Below, piece after piece: positions 7,986 through 15,673 of a DNA stretch of 64,000 nt. Both the position numbers and the translations under genes were made by a program. Every line of letters starts with the position of its first letter. The first letter of the stretch is position 1. The stretch lies in NCBI GenBank assembly GCA_963726825.1, contig CAVSDT010000002.1, positions 2,232,001-2,296,000 on the forward strand, given 5' to 3'. The stretch comes from DATLGB01 sp963726825. GTDB lineage: Bacteria; Actinomycetota; Thermoleophilia; Solirubrobacterales; Solirubrobacteraceae. The notes under the pieces were generated by a model. That model was not told where the DNA came from, searched no databases, and was given only the letters and a program-made list of their open reading frames with translations.

Positions 7986-10154
7986 GTGAGCGCCGGCTTG
8001 GAGAGCCCGCCCGACATCGGCGCCGACGTCGCCGGGGACGGCCCGCGTCCGCGCGTCCTGCTGCTGGCCACCGGCACCGCCGTCGAGCACGAGGTGCTGC
8101 AGCGCTGGATCGAGGACGACCGCCAGGGCGAGGACGTCGAGTCCCTCGATCTGCGCTCGGAGCGACTGGCGAGCCGGCTCGAGAGCGGGGACGACCCGCT
8201 TCTGTGCCCCGTCGGCGTGGTCTGGCTCCCCCCGGAGCACCGCGGCCACCGCCGCGCCCGCGTCCGCCACCTCGTCACGGGCCGCGACCCGTGGCACCCG
8301 AGCGAGAAGGCCCAGCGGCGCATCCTGCGCGACGAGCCCGACCGCTGCGAGGTCGTCGTGGGGGACCCCGCGACCGCCACGGAGCTGCGCGAGCGCCACG
8401 AGCGCCGGCCGGGCGGCGGCTTCGACGACTTCGTGCGCCGCCAGGCGACCCTGACCCTCGAGCGCGCCGAGCGTGCGATCGTCGGCGTCCAGTACAAGGT
8501 CCCCCACCTCGTCCAGGACGAGATCCTCGACGACCGCCGCTTCACCGACGGCGCCGCCGCGCTCGCGGACCGGCTCGGGCTCGACCGCCAGGAGGTCCTC
8601 GAGCGCGCCCGCGAGGGCCTCGGCGAGATGGTCGCCTCCCAGAGCCGCGCCGCGATCGACGTGTGGGAGCGCTTCGGCAACTTCCTCGCCCGCGCGCACC
8701 GCATCGACGTCGACGACGAGCGCGTGCGCGAGCTGCGCGAGCTCGGCCGCAAGCACTCGCTCGTGTTCCTCCCGAGCCACCGCTCCTACCTGGACCCGCT
8801 CGTCCTGCGCCCGGCGCTGCTGCGCCACGGCCTGCCGCCCAACCACGTGCTCGGGGGCCTCAACGTCTCCTTCTGGCCGATCGGGCCGGTCACCCGCCGC
8901 TCGAGCTACGTCTTCATCCGCCGCAAGATGCGCGGTGACGACGTCTACAAGTGGACGCTGACCCAGTACCTCGCCTACCTCGTGCGCAAGCGCTTCAACC
9001 TCGAGTGGTACATCGAGGGCGGTCGCTCGCGCACGGGGAAGCTGCGCCCGCCGCGCTACGGGATCCTCTCCTACCTCGTCGAGGGGCTGCGCCAGGACGA
9101 GTCGGACGCCTACCTCGTCCCGACCTCCATCACCTACGAGCAGCTGCACGAGGCCGGTGAGATGACCGAGCAGGCGCGCGGCGGCAAGAAGGAGAAGGAG
9201 GACCTTCCCTGGCTGGTCGGCTACGCCCGCTCACAGGGCCGCGGCCTGGGCCGGGTGCACGTCGCCTTCGGCGAGCCGCTCGCCCTGCGCGCGGCCCTCG
9301 GTGACGCGGCCGACCCCGCCGCGGACGACGACGCCGTCAAGTTCGCCGTGCAGCGGACGGGCATCGAGGTCTGCCACCGCATCAACACCGCGACCCCCGT
9401 GACGAACACCGCGCTCGTCGCGCTCGCGCTGCTCGGCTCGCAGGAGAAGGCCCGCACCCGCCCGGAGGTCATGCGCGACGTCGAGGCGCTCGCCGAGCAC
9501 GCCGACCAGCGCGGCGTCCGGCGCGTCGGCGGCGACACCCGCTCGGCGATCGCCGAGCTGTGCGAGTCCGGGGTCGTCGAGTGCTTCGACGGCGGCACCG
9601 AGCCGGTCTACCGGGTCGCCCCCGAGCGCCACCTGCTGGCCGCCTTCTACGCGAACTCCGCCGTCCACGCCTTCGTGGTGCGGGCGATCGCCGAGGTCGC
9701 GCTCGACGCGGAGGACCCGATGGCCTCCGCCCTCGCCGTGCGCGACCTGCTCAAGTTCGAGTTCTTCTTCGCCGCGCGCGAGCCGTTCGAGGCCGAGATG
9801 GCGACGGAGCTCGAGGGCGCGCCGCGGCCGCTCGTCGCCCACCGGGTGCTGCGACCGATCGCGGAGGCCTACCTGATCGCCGCCGAGGTGCTCGCAGCGG
9901 CGCCGGCCGGTGCGGCCGATCGCGACGCACTGACCGAGGCGAGCCTCGGCGTGGCCCGCCAGCGGCTGCTCCAAGGCCGCATCGGGTCGCCGGACGCGAT
10001 CTCGACCGAGCTGCTCGGGACCGCGTTCGACCTCGCCGACAACCGCGACCTCCTCGGCGCGGACGCGACCGAGGGGCGCCAGACGTGGCTGGACGAGGTC
10101 AGGGCGCTGTGCGGCCGCCTCGACGACCTCGGCGAGCGGGCCGAGTCCGCGTGA
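7986..10154 (+). CDS. plsB: Glycerol-3-phosphate 1-O-acyltransferase
   Basis: 722 residues. Adds the first acyl chain to glycerol 3-phosphate at the membrane. Acyltransferase block I is PSHRSYLDPL with His265 and Asp270 (HX4D), block II contains GGLNVSFWPIGPVTRRSSY, and block III is YIEGGRSRTGK. The N-terminal 250 and C-terminal 270 residues are the PlsB-type flanking domains. It starts with GTG and its stop overlaps the GTG of the next gene by four bases (GTGA). The order plsB then HAD-PlsC mirrors mycobacterial Rv2482c-Rv2483c. Confidence 0.92.
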   Translation: MSAGLESPPDIGADVAGDGPRPRVLLLATGTAVEHEVLQRWIEDDRQGEDVESLDLRSERLASRLESGDDPLLCPVGVVWLPPEHRGHRRARVRHLVTGRDPWHPSEKAQRRILRDEPDRCEVVVGDPATATELRERHERRPGGGFDDFVRRQATLTLERAERAIVGVQYKVPHLVQDEILDDRRFTDGAAALADRLGLDRQEVLERAREGLGEMVASQSRAAIDVWERFGNFLARAHRIDVDDERVRELRELGRKHSLVFLPSHRSYLDPLVLRPALLRHGLPPNHVLGGLNVSFWPIGPVTRRSSYVFIRRKMRGDDVYKWTLTQYLAYLVRKRFNLEWYIEGGRSRTGKLRPPRYGILSYLVEGLRQDESDAYLVPTSITYEQLHEAGEMTEQARGGKKEKEDLPWLVGYARSQGRGLGRVHVAFGEPLALRAALGDAADPAADDDAVKFAVQRTGIEVCHRINTATPVTNTALVALALLGSQEKARTRPEVMRDVEALAEHADQRGVRRVGGDTRSAIAELCESGVVECFDGGTEPVYRVAPERHLLAAFYANSAVHAFVVRAIAEVALDAEDPMASALAVRDLLKFEFFFAAREPFEAEMATELEGAPRPLVAHRVLRPIAEAYLIAAEVLAAAPAGAADRDALTEASLGVARQRLLQGRIGSPDAISTELLGTAFDLADNRDLLGADATEGRQTWLDEVRALCGRLDDLGERAESA

Positions 10155-11590
10155 GCGTCGACGGCATCGACGCTCTCGTCGAGCGCATCCGGACCGGTCC
10201 CCAGGGGCCGAAGATCGGAGCGTTCTTCGACTTCGACGGCACGCTGATCGACGGCTACTCGGCCGCCGCCGTCTACCGCGACCGGCTCTCGCGCCGCGAC
10301 ATCTCCCTCGGCGAGCTGGTCCGCTCGATCACGGCGATCGGCGGCATGCGCCTGCGCGGCCACGAGGTCGACGCGCTGATCCTCGCCGCGCTCCAGGGCC
10401 TCGCCGGCAAGACCGACGAGGAGATGACGGCCTTCGGCGAGCGCCTGTTCCGCGGCGCGATCGGCGGCCTCGTCTTCCCCGGTGCGCGCGAGCTGATCCG
10501 CGCGCACCGCGCCGCCGGGCACAAGGTCGTGATCGCGACCTCCGCCACCCGCTACCAGGTGGCCCCGGCCGCGGCCGACCTCGAGGTCGACGACCTGCTC
10601 TGCACGGAGGCCGAGATCGACGCCGGCGGCGTCCTCACCGGCGGCGTCGACGGCAAGGTCCTGTGGGGGAAGGCGAAGGCGGACGCGGTGCGGGACTGCT
10701 GCCGCCGGCGCAAGCTGCGCCTGACCGACTCCTACGGCTACGGCAACGGCCACGAGGACGAGGCCTTCCTGCGCGCCGTCGGCCGCCCGACAGCCGTCAA
10801 CGCCGACGACGGCCTCCTGCGCCTCGCCGCCCGCGAGGGCTGGCCCACCGCCGCGTTCAGCCCGCCGGGCGGCCGCTTCGGACTCGTCCCCGCGATGCGG
10901 ACCGGCGCCGCGCTGACCGCGATGGGGACGGCGTTCGGCGTCGGCGTCGGCGTCCGGCTGCTCAACCGCGACAAGCGCCAGGGCGCGAACGTCGCCACGG
11001 CCATCGGGGCCGGCGTCGGGCTCGCCCTGGGCGGCGTCGACGTCCGCGTCGAGGGTGCCGAGCACGTGGAGGCCGCCCGGCCTGCGGTGTTCGTCTTCAA
11101 CCACCAGAGCGGGCTGGACATGCTCGTGATCGGCAAGGTCGTCGGCCACGACCTCACCGGTGTGGCGAAGCAGAGCCTCAAGAAGGACCCGCGCTTCTTC
11201 CCGCTCGGGTTCCTCGTCGACATGGCCTACATCGACCGCTCCGATGGCCAGCAGGCCCGGGAGGCGATGGCGCCGGCGGTGCAACGCCTGCGTGAGGGCA
11301 CGTCGATCGCGATCGCCCCGGAGGGCACGCGCTCGGTCTCGCCCCGCCTGGGGCCGTTCAAGAAGGGCGCCTTCCACCTCGCGATGCAGGCGGGCGTGCC
11401 GGTCGTCCCCGTCGTCATCCGCGACGCGGGGGCCCTCATGTGGCGCAACTCGTTCTGGCTGCGTCCCGGTCGGGTCGACGTGAGGGTGCTCGAGCCGATC
11501 GACACCGCGGACTGGTCCGCGGCGTCGATGGGCGAGCACGCCGCCGACGTGCGCTCGCGGTTCGAGCGCACGCTGGCGGAGTGGGACTGA
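10151..11590 (+). CDS. plsC: HAD-IB phosphatase fused to 1-acylglycerol-3-phosphate acyltransferase
   Basis: 479 residues with two catalytic halves. Residues 20-225 are a HAD-IB (SerB-like) phosphatase with FFDFDGTLID (nucleophile Asp27), IATSATRYQ and GYGNGHEDE. Residues 260-479 are a PlsC acyltransferase with FNHQSGLDML (His318, Asp323), APEGTRS and a hydrophobic stretch between the domains. It should make phosphatidic acid from PlsB product; the phosphatase half might act on a lysophospholipid or phosphatidic acid, which is inference. GTG start coupled to plsB. The stop abuts that of the converging binding-protein gene with no gap. Confidence 0.88.
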   Translation: MSVDGIDALVERIRTGPQGPKIGAFFDFDGTLIDGYSAAAVYRDRLSRRDISLGELVRSITAIGGMRLRGHEVDALILAALQGLAGKTDEEMTAFGERLFRGAIGGLVFPGARELIRAHRAAGHKVVIATSATRYQVAPAAADLEVDDLLCTEAEIDAGGVLTGGVDGKVLWGKAKADAVRDCCRRRKLRLTDSYGYGNGHEDEAFLRAVGRPTAVNADDGLLRLAAREGWPTAAFSPPGGRFGLVPAMRTGAALTAMGTAFGVGVGVRLLNRDKRQGANVATAIGAGVGLALGGVDVRVEGAEHVEAARPAVFVFNHQSGLDMLVIGKVVGHDLTGVAKQSLKKDPRFFPLGFLVDMAYIDRSDGQQAREAMAPAVQRLREGTSIAIAPEGTRSVSPRLGPFKKGAFHLAMQAGVPVVPVVIRDAGALMWRNSFWLRPGRVDVRVLEPIDTADWSAASMGEHAADVRSRFERTLAEWD

Positions 11591-12586
11591 CTAGTTCTTC
11601 GGGATGAAGCCGCCGGCCTGCAGGTAGGCCTTGGCGACGGCCTGGGGCTCCTGCTTGTCCAGCGTCACGCGGGAGTTGAGCTCCTGCATGATCTCGACCT
11701 TCAGGCCGTTCTGGACGTCCTGGATGACCTTCTGGCCGCTCGCGCCGAGCTCGTCGTAGGCCTTCTGGCCCGTCAGCGCCGTCACGTAGTACGGCGGGAA
11801 CAGGGACTTGTCGTCCTCGTAGGTGTAGTACTTGTCCGTCGCGAGCTCACCGTCGGTGGAGAAGCCGAACGTGAAGTCCGCCTGCCCCTGGTCGAGGTCG
11901 GAGAACTTGCCCTGGGAGGAGACGAACTTCGGCTTCCACTTGTAGGTCTGGTTGAGGCCGAGGAGGCAGTCCGTGCGCTGGCGGCACTCGGGGAAGCCGG
12001 AGATGGACGCGTCCGAGCCGGCCTTGGCCGCCACCTCGGAGATCGTCTTGACGTTGCCGTACTTCTTCGCGGTCTCCTTGGTGGAGGTGATCACGAACGT
12101 GTCCTGGAACGGGGTCTGCGGCTGCGCGATGACGTCGTCCTTGGCCGCCTTCTCCTTGAGGAGGTCGAAGGACTCCTGCGGGTCACGCGGGACCTTGTCG
12201 GTCTTGACCCGGTAGAACGCGGTCAGGGCCGTGCCGGTGTACTCGGGGTAGAGGGAGATGTCCCCCTGCTTGAGGGCCTTGAAGGCGACCTGCTCGGATC
12301 CGAGGTCGAGCTGCTTCTTGACGGTGAAGCCGGCGGCCTCGAGGGCCTGGGCGTAGATCTCGCCGAGGATGTACTGCTCCGCGAAGTTCTTCGAGCCGAC
12401 CGTGATGGTCTTCCCGGAGTTCGCCGCGTCCTTCTTGATCGCGGTACCGCTGGCGGTCTCGCCCGAGCCGGAGCTCTTGCTGGACCCGCTGTCGCTGCTT
12501 GCGTCGTCGCCGCCGCACGCGGCGACGACGAAGGAGAGGGCGAGGACGGCGAACAACGCCGTCAGTGCCCGGAACATGCTTCTCAT
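11591..12586 (-). CDS. Glycine betaine/choline-type ABC transporter substrate-binding lipoprotein
   Basis: 331 residues. A lipoprotein signal ends in the lipobox VVAACGG, so the mature protein is anchored on the outer face of the membrane; a Ser/Gly-rich linker follows. The ligand-binding domain begins ITVGSKNFAEQYILGEIYAQ, typical of OpuAC/OsmF/ProX proteins, and continues YPEYTGTALTAF and FTFGFSTDGELA. Last gene of a four-gene operon (ATPase, two permeases, binding protein) and seven bases behind the second permease. Substrate is most likely a quaternary ammonium osmolyte. Confidence 0.88.
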   Translation of the reverse strand: MRSMFRALTALFAVLALSFVVAACGGDDASSDSGSSKSSGSGETASGTAIKKDAANSGKTITVGSKNFAEQYILGEIYAQALEAAGFTVKKQLDLGSEQVAFKALKQGDISLYPEYTGTALTAFYRVKTDKVPRDPQESFDLLKEKAAKDDVIAQPQTPFQDTFVITSTKETAKKYGNVKTISEVAAKAGSDASISGFPECRQRTDCLLGLNQTYKWKPKFVSSQGKFSDLDQGQADFTFGFSTDGELATDKYYTYEDDKSLFPPYYVTALTGQKAYDELGASGQKVIQDVQNGLKVEIMQELNSRVTLDKQEPQAVAKAYLQAGGFIPKN

Positions 12587-12593
12587 GGTGCTT

Positions 12594-13412
12594 TCAGGAC
12601 TCCGTTCGTGCTGGGGTGATGGGCGTGGCCCGGTTCCGCTTACGCGCGGCCTTGGCCTCCCGATCGAGGATGGTCAGGCCCTTGGGCGTGGCGATCTTCT
12701 CGCCGCGCCCGAAGGCGATGTCGATGGCGACGGTGATGACGAGGACGACGATGGCGGCCGCCAGCTGGCCTTCGAGGCCGTAGTTCTGCGGCTCGACGAT
12801 CGGGCGTCCCAGCGTGTTGACGTTCGCCAGCGGGGCGATCGTCGCAGTGGCGACGACGGCGACGGCCGAGGTGCGCAGGCCGGCGAAGATCGTCGGGAGC
12901 GCGAGCGGCAGCTCGATCTGGCGGATCAGCTGGCCCTCGGTGAGCCCCATGCCGCGGCCGGCGGCGACGAGGTCGCGGTCCACCTGCCGGACCCCGACGA
13001 ACGTGTTCGTGAGGATCGGCGGGATCGCCAGGAGCGTCAGGACGAGGATCACGTTGACGTAGCCGACGCCCACGAAGGCGACGAAGAACGCCAGCAGCGC
13101 CAGCGACGGCACGGCGCGGCCCACGTTGGACACCGAGACGGCCGCGAACTCGCCGCGGCCCTTGTGGCCGAGGTAGAGGCCGACCGGGACGGAGATCGCG
13201 ATGGCGATCACGATCGCCGCGACGCTCACCCACGCGTGGGTGATGCCGAGGTCGACGAACTCCTTCAGGCCGCCGTTGCAGGCACCCCCGCCGACCGACT
13301 CGCGGGCCTTGAAGATGTAGTTGAAGGCGTCGATGAAGACGGGATCGCCCTGCGGGCGGGCCTGGCAGCCGAGGCCGCCACCGCCCTGGGCGAGCAGCAG
13401 GGGGAGGCTCAT
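12594..13412 (-). CDS. ABC transporter permease, OpuBB/ProW type (second)
   Basis: 272 residues. A hydrophobic protein with about six membrane helices and the permease EAA-type loop (AAGRGMGLTEGQLIRQIELP) that docks on the ATPase. The N-terminal 55 residues form an extracytoplasmic-looking lead with two Cys (LGCQ and GACNGG). ATG at 13412 overlaps the stop of the upstream permease (ATGA). Sequence similarity to the preceding permease (both have GLTE and ELPLALP) suggests they form the heterodimeric channel. Confidence 0.85.
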   Translation of the reverse strand: MSLPLLLAQGGGGLGCQARPQGDPVFIDAFNYIFKARESVGGGACNGGLKEFVDLGITHAWVSVAAIVIAIAISVPVGLYLGHKGRGEFAAVSVSNVGRAVPSLALLAFFVAFVGVGYVNVILVLTLLAIPPILTNTFVGVRQVDRDLVAAGRGMGLTEGQLIRQIELPLALPTIFAGLRTSAVAVVATATIAPLANVNTLGRPIVEPQNYGLEGQLAAAIVVLVITVAIDIAFGRGEKIATPKGLTILDREAKAARKRNRATPITPARTES

Positions 13413-14164
13413 GTCGGGTTCACCCGCCGCCACGGCAGCGCGATGCGCTGGAAGCCGAGGATGATCAGGTCGCCCACCGCGGCGAGGAGGACGGCCAGGC
13501 CGCCCGCGACGACGACGTTGGACTTGAAGAACAGGCCGCCCGTGCCCGCGCTCTCGGTGTAGATCTGGCGCCCGAGGCCGCCGGCGCCGGCGAAGAACGC
13601 GAGCGTCGCGAGCCCGACGACGGTGGTGAAGGCGATCCGCAGGCCGGCCAGGATCTCCGGCAAGGCGAGCGGCAGCTCGACCCGCCACAGCACCTGGCGC
13701 TCGGTCAGGCCCATGCCCGTCGCCGCGTCCACCACGTCGGCGGGCACGTTGCGCAGCCCCGTCGTGATGTTGCGGAAGAGGATCAGCAGCGTGTAGGAGG
13801 TCAGCGCGATGAAGGCCGTCGTGTTGCCGCGGCCGGTGATCGGCAGCAGCAGCAGGAACAGCGCGACGGACGGGATCGCGTAGAAGGCGCCGGTGACGCC
13901 GGTGATCGGCCCGGTCAGCCAGCGGCGGCGGTGCGCGAGCAGCGACAGCGCGAAGGAGATCGCGAACCCGATCGCCACGGACACGACGGTCAGCAGGACG
14001 TGCTGGACCAGCGGGTCCATGTACTTGCCGATGTTGTCGGCGATCCAGCTGGGGCAGAAGCCGTTCTCGGCGACGCAGCCGCGGCCCGTGCGCTTCTGGA
14101 TCAGGTCATCGAGCCCGCCCTGGGCGAACAGCGCGCTCGCCAACGGGGTGACGGCTGCGCTCAC
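13409..14164 (-). CDS. ABC transporter permease, OpuBB/ProW type (first)
   Basis: 251 residues, about six membrane helices. The EAA-type loop is DAATGMGLTERQVLWRVELP. Like its partner it has an N-terminal soluble lead with paired cysteines (RGCVAENGFC) before the first helix. It starts at GTG overlapping the ATPase stop (GTGA), so the whole operon is translationally coupled. Works with the ATPase to import the osmolyte delivered by the lipoprotein. Confidence 0.85.
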   Translation of the reverse strand: MSAAVTPLASALFAQGGLDDLIQKRTGRGCVAENGFCPSWIADNIGKYMDPLVQHVLLTVVSVAIGFAISFALSLLAHRRRWLTGPITGVTGAFYAIPSVALFLLLLPITGRGNTTAFIALTSYTLLILFRNITTGLRNVPADVVDAATGMGLTERQVLWRVELPLALPEILAGLRIAFTTVVGLATLAFFAGAGGLGRQIYTESAGTGGLFFKSNVVVAGGLAVLLAAVGDLIILGFQRIALPWRRVNPT

Positions 14165-15369
14165 GCGTCCTCCCCCAGGTCCCTGGCCTGCTCGTCCTCG
14201 CGGTCGCTCATGGCCAGCTCGGAGGCCGAGGGCACGTCCTCGGGCGGGAGGTGCAGCGCGTGGGAGATGACCTCCATCGAGAGGACGCCGACCATCTTGC
14301 CGCGGTCGTCGACCACGGGGCCGAACTGCGTCTCCTCGCTGAGCAGGTAGCCGAGCGCATCGCGCAGGATGTCGTCGAGCTCGATCAGCGGCTTGGCCTC
14401 CGAGCCGTGGGCATCCTCGATGCGCTCGCCCTGCAGCTCGCGCTCGGACAGCCAGCGCACGGGCTTGTGCTCGTCGTCGACGAGCATCGCGATGTCGAGG
14501 TCTGAGTCCTGCATGCGCGTGCGGACCTCGCGCACGGAGTCCCCCGCCTTCGCCCAGGCCGCCTTCCACAGGTCGATGTCGCGCACCCGCTGCAGCGCGA
14601 GGCGCTTGAGCGCGCGGTCGGCGCCGACGAACTGCTCGACGAACTCCGAGGCGGGGTTGAGCAGCATCTCGGCGGGCGACGCGTACTGCGCGAGCTTGCC
14701 CGGGGCGCGCATGACCGCGATGCGATCGCCCATCTTGATCGCCTCGTCGATGTCGTGGGTGACGAAGACGATCGTCTTGCGCAGCGTGGCCTGCAGGCGC
14801 AGGAACTCGTTCTGCAGCCGCTCGCGGTTGATCGGGTCGATCGCGCCGAACGGCTCGTCCATCAGCAGCAGCGGCGGGTCGACCGCCAGGGCGCGGGCGA
14901 CGCCGACGCGCTGGCGCTGGCCGCCCGACAGCTGGGCCGGGTAGCGGTCGCGCACGACCTCGGGATCGAGGGAGATGAGCTCGATCAGCTCGTCGACGCG
15001 GGCCTTGATGCGGTCCTTGTCCCAGCCGAGCAGCTTGGGGACGGTCGCGATGTTGTCCCCGACCGTCCAGTGCGGGAACAGGCCGGTCTGCTGGATGGCG
15101 TAGCCGATCTCGCGCCGCAGGTCGGACTGCTTGCGCTCGCGGACGGACTCGCCGCCGACGAGGATGTCGCCGTCGGTGATGTCGATCAGGCGGTTGACCA
15201 TCCGCATCGCCGTGGTCTTGCCGCAGCCGGACGGCCCGACGAGCACGCAGATCTCGCCGGCGTTGACCTCGAGCGACAGGTCGTCCACGGCAGCATCCGC
15301 GGAACCGGGGTAGCGCTTGGTGACGCCGCGGAACTCGAGGCTGGCGGCGTCCGGCGTGGACTGTGACAC
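14161..15369 (-). CDS. ABC transporter ATP-binding protein with C-terminal CBS region (ProV/OpuCA-like)
   Basis: 402 residues. Walker A is GPSGCGKTTAMRM, signature LSGGQRQRVGVARAL, Walker B LLLMDEPFGAIDP, switch His in VFVTHDIDEA. Residues beyond about 270 form CBS repeats (GPVVDDRGKMVGVLSMEVIS is in the last), which in OpuA sense ionic strength and gate transport; osmotic activation here is inference. GTG at 15369 is chosen for the GGGAG about 11 bases upstream; a second GTG at 15402 would add 11 residues. A TAGGGT at 15435-15430 could be the -10 box. Confidence 0.87.
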   Translation of the reverse strand: MSQSTPDAASLEFRGVTKRYPGSADAAVDDLSLEVNAGEICVLVGPSGCGKTTAMRMVNRLIDITDGDILVGGESVRERKQSDLRREIGYAIQQTGLFPHWTVGDNIATVPKLLGWDKDRIKARVDELIELISLDPEVVRDRYPAQLSGGQRQRVGVARALAVDPPLLLMDEPFGAIDPINRERLQNEFLRLQATLRKTIVFVTHDIDEAIKMGDRIAVMRAPGKLAQYASPAEMLLNPASEFVEQFVGADRALKRLALQRVRDIDLWKAAWAKAGDSVREVRTRMQDSDLDIAMLVDDEHKPVRWLSERELQGERIEDAHGSEAKPLIELDDILRDALGYLLSEETQFGPVVDDRGKMVGVLSMEVISHALHLPPEDVPSASELAMSDREDEQARDLGEDA

Positions 15370-15673
15370 GTGAGGTGGTTCTCCCGATCGAGGCGCCGGC
15401 ACCGTCAGGGCGCACGACAGACGAGCAAAACCCTACACAGCTGAACGGCGTTTAAGGAAGTCGGCGTCGGAGCGGCGCGTTCTTGCAGGTGCGTCTGCAG
15501 CGCGGGATCTGCTTCGAACTGGCGCATCGCCGGTCGGCAGCGTGGTCGTTCACCTGACGCGCTTGCGGCCCTACCGGCCGGCGGTGCCAACACCGTCGTC
15601 GTGCGCTGACGGCGGTTCGGCCGCGCGGCCAGGGTGGATCGGGGCCGATGTGGGCAAGCTCGTCCCCGTGACG

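Noticed and set aside
15484..15499. TGCAG-GTGCGT-CTGCA repeat upstream of ppc as a match to the repeat at 22671
   Set aside because: The half-sites face the opposite way and spacing differs, so a shared regulator is not supported.
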